A stretch of 64,000 nucleotides of DNA. It comes from Maratus speciosus (Eukaryota; Arthropoda; Arachnida; Araneae; Salticidae). Each line of letters begins with the position of its first letter. Positions within the stretch are counted from its first letter, which is position 1. The position numbers and the translations under genes were made by a program. The notes beneath the pieces were generated by a model. The model did no database searches. It saw only the letters and a list, made by a program, of their open reading frames with translations, and had not been told where the DNA came from. Positions 56,808-64,000 of the stretch are shown here, in pieces. The stretch is from the NCBI GenBank assembly GCA_963932465.1, contig OZ010799.1, positions 160,886,761-160,950,760 on the forward strand. Direction: 5' to 3'.

Positions 56808-57787
56808 GAGGAGACCGGGGCTAGTACGCTCAGTTTTTAGTTATTAATTTTTATTAATTTTTTGTTTAAAATTTTTAACAAATTTTAACTGCACTTTTAA
56901 AGAACAGGCATTTGGCTATAAATACCCCGGAATTTTGAGTTTGTAGCTTTTGTAGTTTATGTTTAGCGGAAGCCTAAATTAAAAGGAAAATCGTGCGTCA
57001 ACCTACCCCGTCATGGGGCAAGTTGCCTATACATATGGGGTAAGTTGGCACACGCTTTGTAAAAATTTAAATAAAACTCAAATAAGACACGCAGTTAAGA
57101 TAAATCCATTTCATTATTACCAGTAAGTTTAAACAAAGGCGTTATCGCCGTACAATGTAAATTCTAAATTATACATACATAAAAATCATGAATAAAACAT
57201 TAACATTGAGTAACTTCTATCTTACTCGATATCATCATCAGAGTCACAGTTGTCACAGATAAAAATTCGACTGTCTCCGTTTGGGCAAGTCTCATGTGCC
57301 CAAAATCTTGCATTGCAACCACTTTTCTCGGTGTTTGCTGTTTTTCAAGCTACCAGCACACACCAGACACTGAGCCAACTTCCCCCGTGTTCAGTGCGCC
57401 TACTAGCCCCATAATAAATTTCTTCACAAAAGGGACGCGTAACCTACTAAACATAAATAATCCAAGTAAATCACAAATGGGGTTGGTACAGTTAATTATA
57501 CACTAAGAAAAATTGCACAAGTTAAATCGCAATTACTAAGATAAGTATTAGAAATTAGAATGAAGCAACAGAAAAGAATGAAGCAACAAAAATTTACTTA
57601 TAAGTACAAAAAACAGAAAAATCGTAATAAACGTCCACTGCACGTAGGTAACGCTGCAAAACTACAATGAGGATTGTAAAAATCAAGAAGAAAGGTACTC
57701 TGTGACTGGTTGCGCAATCTATCCACACACAGGTGATTTATGAGGACTGCATCTACTTACCACTGTAGCCAACTACCCCGTTACCCC
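56808..57787 (-). mobile_element. pogo-like element with transposase zinc-finger relic
   Basis: Inserted at TA (56806-56807, 57788-57789); copy A shows the joined sequence TTGTGGTACACAGTG. Imperfect ends GAGGAGACCGGGGCTAGT and, in reverse, GGGGTAACGGGGTAGTTGG. Interior carries CCCCGTCATGGGGCAAGTTG and a frameshifted C-terminal zinc finger on the minus strand. Confidence 0.75.
57225..57390 (-). pseudogene. C-terminal zinc finger of a DDE transposase, frameshifted
   Basis: On the minus strand one frame reads AQCLVCAGSLKNSKHREKWL then QC; a shifted frame continues CNARFWAHETCPNGDSRIFI then CDNCDSDDDIE and a stop. Together they show the pattern C-x2-C, W-x-QC, W-x-HE-x-C, ICDNC found as a C-terminal zinc-binding module of pogo/Tigger/jerky-like transposases. 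The catalytic core is absent upstream. The element is a deletion derivative; the family assignment rests on this module and the TA duplication. Confidence 0.6.
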
Positions 57788-57987
57788 TACACAGTGAGCA
57801 ATTTCAGATACTCCGTTATACTGCTTCTGTGTTTTTATAAATAACTTTTTTAAAACCATTTATACATTAATGTGTAGCGCATTTGTGTAGCTTAAAGATG
57901 TAGCAAAAAATTTTTCAAAAGAATTAAAATCGTCGCCATTTGTTAAGTAATAATAATTTTCGTCTCACTGTGTACTATCCTCCCCTA

Positions 57988-58160
57988 CACAAAAGAGCCG
58001 AAAAATGGTTTGAGTACAAAATATAAACGCGCGTAACTTTGGAAAAAATAATCGCATCTGCAAGCGGTTTTTCGCAAATGGCTCAGAACAAACTAGAGAA
58101 TAATAATATATGCAAAAATAATTTTCGTTTTTTTCCTAAATAAAGGTCCATAATCCTCTT
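57988..58160. other. Unassigned junction sequence
   Basis: Between the copy B element and the resumed satellite; no feature seen. Confidence 0.3.
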
Positions 58161-59217
58161 AAGCGATACACAGTCTTACACATTAATGCTTACGAATTAT
58201 ATTGTGTAGCCGTGTATATCGTGGCATATTCCAAAGATTTCTATTTAAAATATTCCAAAGAACAGCAAATGGTAAGGCATTGTTTTATCTATTACTATTG
58301 TTATATCAAATCTAACGGTACACAGAGAATAGAAAAGAAATGCTGTTTCTGTTAAATGCAATTGAATATCAAATAATAACAAAATAGGATGAATGTCATA
58401 TGTTTTTGACATATGATTGTATGTAAGAGAAAGAGAAAGGGTATTTGTTTGCAAAATAATACAATTTTCGTTATGCTTATAAATGTTTGGTAGGAAAGCT
58501 GAAAAAAAAAAAAAAAAGAAAAAAAAATACTCGCTTGTCGCCAGTATGACGGAATTAAATTAGTTCTTTAATTATTTTGATTTAAATTATTTAATTATTT
58601 TGGGAAGGAGATGGTTGGTAATTTTATTTATAAAAGTGATAATGTAATTTTAAATGTAATAACCCACCTATAACAATAGTCTAATAGCATCCACTAAGCA
58701 GTTTCTGGTGTATATAACAGATTTCATATTTAAATAAAATATTTTCATCAAACTAAAAGAAATTAATATTAATAAATTTCATCTGAAAAATGTCATTTCT
58801 TTCTAACTAAAACACAAATAAGGGTTTTTTTTAAAATTTTCTAAAAATATTCTATTAAAAATACCCCAAAGAATAGCAAATGCTAAAAAGAAATGATTTA
58901 ATCTGTTACTTTTGCTATATCAAATGTAAGGGTACACAGGGAATAGAAATGCTGTTTACAGTAAAATCGTATGATTGGCAAATAATTAAAAATATGATGA
59001 ATGTACTATGTTTTTGGCATATGATTGTATGTAAGAGAAAGAGAAAATGTTTTTGTTTGCAAAAAGTTTTCCTTTATAATGCCTACTCGCCTGTCGACAG
59101 AAGCTGATTAAATTTTGAAATGTGGCGATTAAAAATTTTGCAATTCTGGAAAAAAAAAATTCCTTGCATTTTTTTCGAAATAATGTTTTAAATTTATTGC
59201 TAGGGTTAAATAAAAAA
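58161..59217. repeat. Satellite-like array, continued
   Basis: Resumes with 'cttaagcgatacacagtcttacac' and contains two units with 'atatgattgtatgtaagagaaagag' at about 58410 and 59020 (period 610). Confidence 0.75.
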
Positions 59218-60261
59218 AGTCCTTCCGGCCAGTGCCGGGAGGAAGAGGTAGCTTTCATAATCCTTATCTAAAAAAAGCCAACTTATATCATGCAAACACA
59301 CGAAGCTCAATTTAGTGGAAACCGAATATAGGAGATTCAATACTAATTTTTATCAATATAATGAATGAGAATTTCGCGAAATTAGTCAGCTTTATCCAAG
59401 CTGCTTTTCTTTAAAGTAACTTGTATTTGGCTGCCAAATTCGGCAATTTCTTAAAGTGCCTGTCATTTTAAGACAACATGGTGGATGAGGCTAAGCAGTG
59501 AACTTGGTCGAGACCTTAGTAATTGCTGTGCACATGCTCACTCACATCGGAATCGGTTAATATATAGGAGTGCTGTCGCATGCAAAAAATCAGATTTTTT
59601 CAAAATGTCACCCACAATAGAAATTGAAACTGCTATATCTGAGCCATTTTTTAAGGTAAAGACAAACAAAAAATGCTCCTGAATCCTTATATCAAGATCA
59701 AATACTTAAGAAAGAAACCTTTTTCAATTTCTAATTTTTTTGCACCTTACTTTAAATATATATATATATTTTAATTTAATGGCCGCCATTTTGAAACAAG
59801 ATGGCTGATGAATCTGGCCAGCAAACTTGGTCGAGGTGTTGATGTATACTATCCACATGCCTTCTTACATCGAAATAGGCGAATACGTGTGTTATCGCGT
59901 GGCAAATACAAGATCGTTTAAAAATGTTAGCCATGCTAGAAATTCAAAGTGCTATAAATCAACCATTTTTTAAGATATCAACAAAAGAACAAATTTTCAG
60001 AAACAAAAACTGCTCCGGAATCTTTGTATCAAGGCCAAACACATAAAAAAAAATCTTTTTCATTTTCCAATTTTTTAATAACTCATTTTGAATTTTAAAT
60101 TTAATTTTTTTTAAATTTTCTTAAATGGCAACCCTTTTGAAACAAGATGGCGAATCAAGCTGGCCAACGAACTCGGTCGAGACATTGGTATGTACTATGT
60201 ACACACCGAATTACATCGAAATCGGTTCATAATTACGGGAGTTACAGTGTGACATAGGTCA

Positions 60262-60292
<31 letters not shown>

Positions 60293-60440
60293 TTATTTAT
60301 ATATATATATATATCAATTTTGAACGGAGGGTGGTTTCGGGGTCTGGGGGTCATGATCGATGAAAATATACCAAAATTTTTTGAAATCGCTTTCCTCCAA
60401 ACGGCTGCAATAGGTAGCTTTTTTGTAAAGAAAGCTACCT
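59218..60440 (+). mobile_element. Hairpin-ended element, copy E2 (three units)
   Basis: Starts AGTCCTTCCGGCCAGTGCCG, ends in a full hairpin AGGTAGCTTTTTTGTAAAGA then AAGCTACCT. Three internal units (about 59476, 59797, 60143), then (TA)n and the GAACGGAGGG...CCTCCAAACGG segment. Inserted in the A-tract of the satellite (TTAAATAAAAAA before, AACACATGTAAGTAGG after; unoccupied form at 43730 and 48335). Confidence 0.78.
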
Positions 60441-60481
60441 AACACATGTAAGTAGGTTCTATATAGTACTTTTTCAGTTTT
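60441..60481. repeat. 41-bp satellite spacer between E2 and E3
   Basis: AACACATGTAAGTAGGTTCT then ATATAGTACTTTTTCAGTTT matches satellite at 43738-43783 (ACACTTTGAAGTAGCTTCTA then TATAGTACTTTTTCAGTTTT). It shows that E2 and E3 are separate insertions and not one element with a loop. Confidence 0.85.
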
Positions 60482-60604
60482 AGGTAGCTTTCTTTACAAA
60501 AAAGCTACCTATTGCAGCCGTTCGGAGGAAAGCGATTTCAAAAAATTTTGGTATATTTTCATCGATCATGACCCCAGACCCCGAAACCACCCTCCGTTCA
60601 AAAT

Positions 60605-60638
<34 letters not shown>

Positions 60639-63300
60639 CCTATGTCACACTGTAACTCCCGTAATTATGAACCGATTTCGATGTAATTCGGTGTGTACAT
60701 AGTACATACCAATGTCTCGACCGAGTTCGTTGGCCAGCTTCATCCGCCGTTTTGTTTCAAAATGGCGGCCATTTAAAATTTTAAAAAAAATTTAAAACTT
60801 GAAATGTGGTAACAAAAAATTAAAAATGGAAAAATATTTTTTTCTTATGTATTTGACCTTTATACAAAGATTCCGGAGCAGTTTTTGTTTCGTCTATATC
60901 TTAAAAAATGGCTGAGTTATAGCATTTTGAATTTCTAGCATGGCTGACATTTTCAAACGTCCTGAATTTTGTCACGCGATAAAAGGCGTATTTATGAACC
61001 GATTTGGATGTAATTCGGTGTGTACATAGTACATACCAATCTCTCGACCGAGCTCGTTGGCCAGCTTCATCCGCCATTTTGTTTCAAAATGGCGGCCATT
61101 TAAAATTTTTAAAAAAATTTAAAATTTGAAATGTGGTACCAAAAAATTGAAAATGGAAAAATATTTTTTTCTTATGTATTTGACCTTTATACAAAGATTT
61201 CGGAGCAGTTTTTGTTTCGTCTATATCTTAAACAATGGCTGAGTTATAGCATTTTGAATTTCTAGCGTGGCTGACATTTTGAAACGTCCTGAATTTTGTC
61301 ACGCGATAAAAGGCGTATTTATGAACCGATTTGGATGCAATTCGGTGTGTACATAGTACATACCAATCTCTCGACCGAGCTCGTTGGCCAGCTTCATCCG
61401 CCATTTTGTTTCAAAATGGCGGCCATTTAAAATTTTTTAAAAAATTTAAAATTTGAAATGTGGTACCAAAAAATTGAAAATGGAAAAATATTTTTTTCTT
61501 ATGTATTTGACCTTTATACAAAGATTTCGGAGCAGTTTTTGTTTCGTCTATATCTTAAACAATGGCTGAGTTATAGCATTTTGAATTTCTAGCGTGGCAG
61601 ACATTTTGAAACGTCCTGAATTTTGTCACGCGATAAAAGGCGTATTTATGAACCGATTTGGATGTAATTCGGTGTGTACATAGTACATACCAATCTCTCG
61701 ACCGAGTTCGTTGACCAGCTTCATCCGCCATTTTGTTTCAAAATGGCGGCCATTTAAATTTTTAAGAAAAATTTAAATTTGAAATGTGGTACCAAAAATT
61801 GAAAATTGAAAAAATATTTTCTTCTTATGTGTTTGACCTTGATAAAAAGATTCGGGAGCAGTTTTTGTTTCGTCTATATCTTAAGAAATGGCTGAGTTAT
61901 AGCATTTTGAATTTCTAGCGTGGCTGACATTTTGAAACGTCCTGATTTTTCTCATGTAATAACAGGCGTATTTATGAACCGATTTGGATGTACCTTGGTG
62001 TGTACATAGTACATACAAATATCTCGACCAAGTTCATTGGCCAGCTTCATCCGCCATCTTGTTTCAAAATGGCGGCCATTTAAAAAATTTAAAAAATTAA
62101 AAAATTTAAATGAGATACCAAAAAATTGGAAAATGAAAAAGATTTTTTTGTATGTGTTTGACCTTAATACAAAGATTCCGGAATAGTTTTTCTTTCGTCT
62201 ATATCTAAAAAAAATGGCTGAGTAATAGCATTTTGAATTTCTCTTGTGGCTGACATTTTAAAACGACCTGATTTTTGTCACGCGATAACAGGCGTATTTA
62301 TGAACCTATTTGCATGTAACTTGGTCTGTACATAGTACATACCAATGTCTCGACCGAGTTCGTTGGCCAGGTTCATTCGCCTTCTTGTTTCAAAAGGGTT
62401 GCCATTAAAAAAAATTAAATTTAAAATTCAAAATGAGGTATTAAAAAATTGGAAAATGAAAAAGATTTTTTTTTATGTGTTTGGCCTTGATACAAAGATT
62501 CCGGAGCAGTTTTTGTTTCTGAAAATTTGTTCTTTTGTTGATATCTTAAAAAATGGTTGATTTATAGCACTTTGAATTTCTAGCATGGCTAACATTTTGA
62601 AACGATCTTGTATTTGTCATGCGATAACACACGTATTCGCCTATTTCGATGTAAGAAGGCATGTGGATAGTATACATCAGCACCTCGACCAAATTCTCTG
62701 GCCAGATTCATCAGCCATCTTGTTTCAAAATGGCGACCATTAAATTAAAAAATATATATATATTTAAAGTGAGGTGCAAAAAAATTAGAAATTGAAAAAG
62801 ATTTCTTTCTTAAGTATTAGATCTTGATATAAGGATTCAGGAGCATTTTTTGTTTGTCTTTACCTTAAAAAATGGCTCAGATATAGCAGTTTCAATTTCT
62901 ATTGTGGGTGACATTTTGAAAAATCTGATTTTTTGCATGCGACAGCACTCCTATATATTAACCGATTCCGATGTGAGTGAGCATGTGCACAGCAATTACT
63001 AAGGTCTCGACCAAGTTCACTGCTTAGCCTCATCCACCATGTTGTATTAAAATGACAGGCACTTTAAGAAATTGCCGAATTTGGCAGCCAAATATAAGTT
63101 ACTTTAAAGAAAAGCAGCTTGGATAAAGCTGACTGATTTCGCGAAATTCTCATTCATTATATTGATAAAAATTAGTATTGAATCTCCTATATTCGGTTTC
63201 CACTAAATTGAGCTTCGTGTGTTTGCATGATATAAGTTGGCTTTTTTTAAATAAGGATTATGAAAGCTACCTCTTCCTCCCGGCACTGGCCGGAAGGACT
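60482..63300 (-). mobile_element. Hairpin-ended element, copy E3 (eight units, inverted)
   Basis: Reverse orientation: begins AGGTAGCTTTCTTTACAAAA and ends CTGGCCGGAAGGACT. Eight units (CATCCGCCATTTTGTTTC-type motif at about 60741, 61071, 61398, 61728, 62050, 62376, 62707, 63032). The length exceeds E2 by 1596 bp, about five units. Right flank TTTTAAATGTCATTTATATA is satellite (compare 43779). Confidence 0.78.
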
Positions 63301-64000
63301 TTTTAAATGTCATTTATATATTTTGCTTATCAGTGGAACTACTCAAACTGAGTTTAGATGACTATTTGATTAAAAAAAAATGGAGTGGCTCTATTAAAGT
63401 TACCGAAACAAGAAAGGAAAATCATTCCTTAAGCAGAGATTACAAAACATTTTCCAAAACTTGCAAACTACTGTAATGAAAGTTCACCGATTAATAACGT
63501 GAAATAAGTTATCTTAACTAAACAATTTTGAAAACCGATAATAATTGAAATTATAGTTTCAGAAATAAAGATCCATAGATAGCATAGATATCTAGTTTTT
63601 GCATAGCCCTGTTGATGAATTTATTTATATCAATAAACAACTTTTAGTATAATAAATGTAGTTAACTAGAAAATGTGTACCTCAATTAAAAAAAAAAAAA
63701 CACCGTTAAGCAATTGACAGCTGTACACAGTAATGCTTACGATTTATTTTGTGTAGCCGTGTATGTGATGTTTACTCCAAAGATTCCTATTTAAAATATT
63801 CCAATGAACAGCAAATGCAAAAGAGAAATTGTTTTACCTGTTACTTTTGTTATACGAAACGAAGCTACACAGAGAATAGAAATGCTCTGTCTGGTAAATA
63901 TGGATGAATCGTCAATAATAATAAAATATGATGAATGCCATATGTTTTTGACATATGATTGTATGTAAGAGAAAGTGAAAATTTATTTGTTTGAAAAATA
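63301..64000. repeat. Satellite-like array to the end of the window
   Basis: Continues with 'tattttgcttatcagtgg', 'gcgtacctcaatt'-like, 'attccaatgaacagcaaatgcaaaagag', 'gtcatatgtttttgacatatgattgtatg' (landmark near 63953). No interruption seen. Confidence 0.75.

Larger units (their letters stand above)
56071..57985. mobile_element. TA-flanked element with ACACAGTGAGAC motif, copy B
   Basis: Ends AGTTAGGTGAGTACACAG and, in reverse, GGGGAGGATAGTACACAG; TA at 56069-56070 and 57986-57987. Same order of blocks as copy A, without the two 201-bp MITEs but with a 980-bp insertion (56808-57787). A (CT)n run lies near 56536-56575. Confidence 0.8.

Overview
This is an AT-rich eukaryotic window, almost certainly from an animal and most likely an arthropod. 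I found no intact protein-coding gene. The evidence for an animal is the mix of mobile elements: Tc1/mariner, pogo/Tigger-like, hAT and piggyBac-like DNA transposons, a tRNA-derived SINE, and retroposon ends carrying the TACGGAACCC motif common in arthropod genomes. An arachnid is possible but is only a guess. The sequence is best read as a gene-poor, repeat-dense region in which insertions sit inside insertions.

Left third (1-23157). It opens with four copies of an unclassified ~500 bp repeat (three here, one near 12.9 kb), then a retroposon 3' end and copies of a long AT-rich repeat (family A). A TA-flanked mariner-type element (5607-6315) carries a nested, head-to-head tRNA-derived SINE. 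A hAT element (8228-10890, 8-bp target duplication) interrupts an open reading frame that closes up perfectly when the element is removed; this is the best candidate for a host exon in the window. A second hAT (13305-16198) keeps a broken transposase C-terminus. A 1.8 kb palindromic element (20944-22730) has a TTAA-flanked element in its hinge.

Middle (23158-39420). A nest four to five layers deep occupies 23158-27735: a 145-bp-period repeat is split by a hAT, which contains a Tc1/mariner-type element full of a ~31-bp minisatellite, which contains a TTAA element. Further on are pogo-like elements, a tandem duplication (30650-33450) whose two copies act as reciprocal empty sites for two DNA elements, a mariner transposase fragment, an inverted-repeat structure with hammerhead-like motifs on opposite strands, and a TA-flanked element (37891-39199) holding two near-identical 201-bp MITEs.

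Right third (39420-64000). This is a diverged satellite-like array with a unit of about 580-610 bp, plus a young 438-bp triplication. It is interrupted by a dead Tc1 element (45423-46993), a family A copy, a retroposon with a nested long-TIR element, a second copy of the 37.9 kb element with its own pogo-like insertion, and three copies of a family I do not recognise. That family has hairpin-like ends, an internal array of ~325-bp units in variable number (6, 3 and 8), and insertion into A-tracts of the satellite. Two copies lie head to head only 41 bp apart and form a ~4.1 kb palindrome. This family is the most promising candidate for something undescribed.

Nothing here forms a working pathway. 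The common thread is repeated transposition into repeats, which lets related repeat copies be compared to recover exact empty sites.
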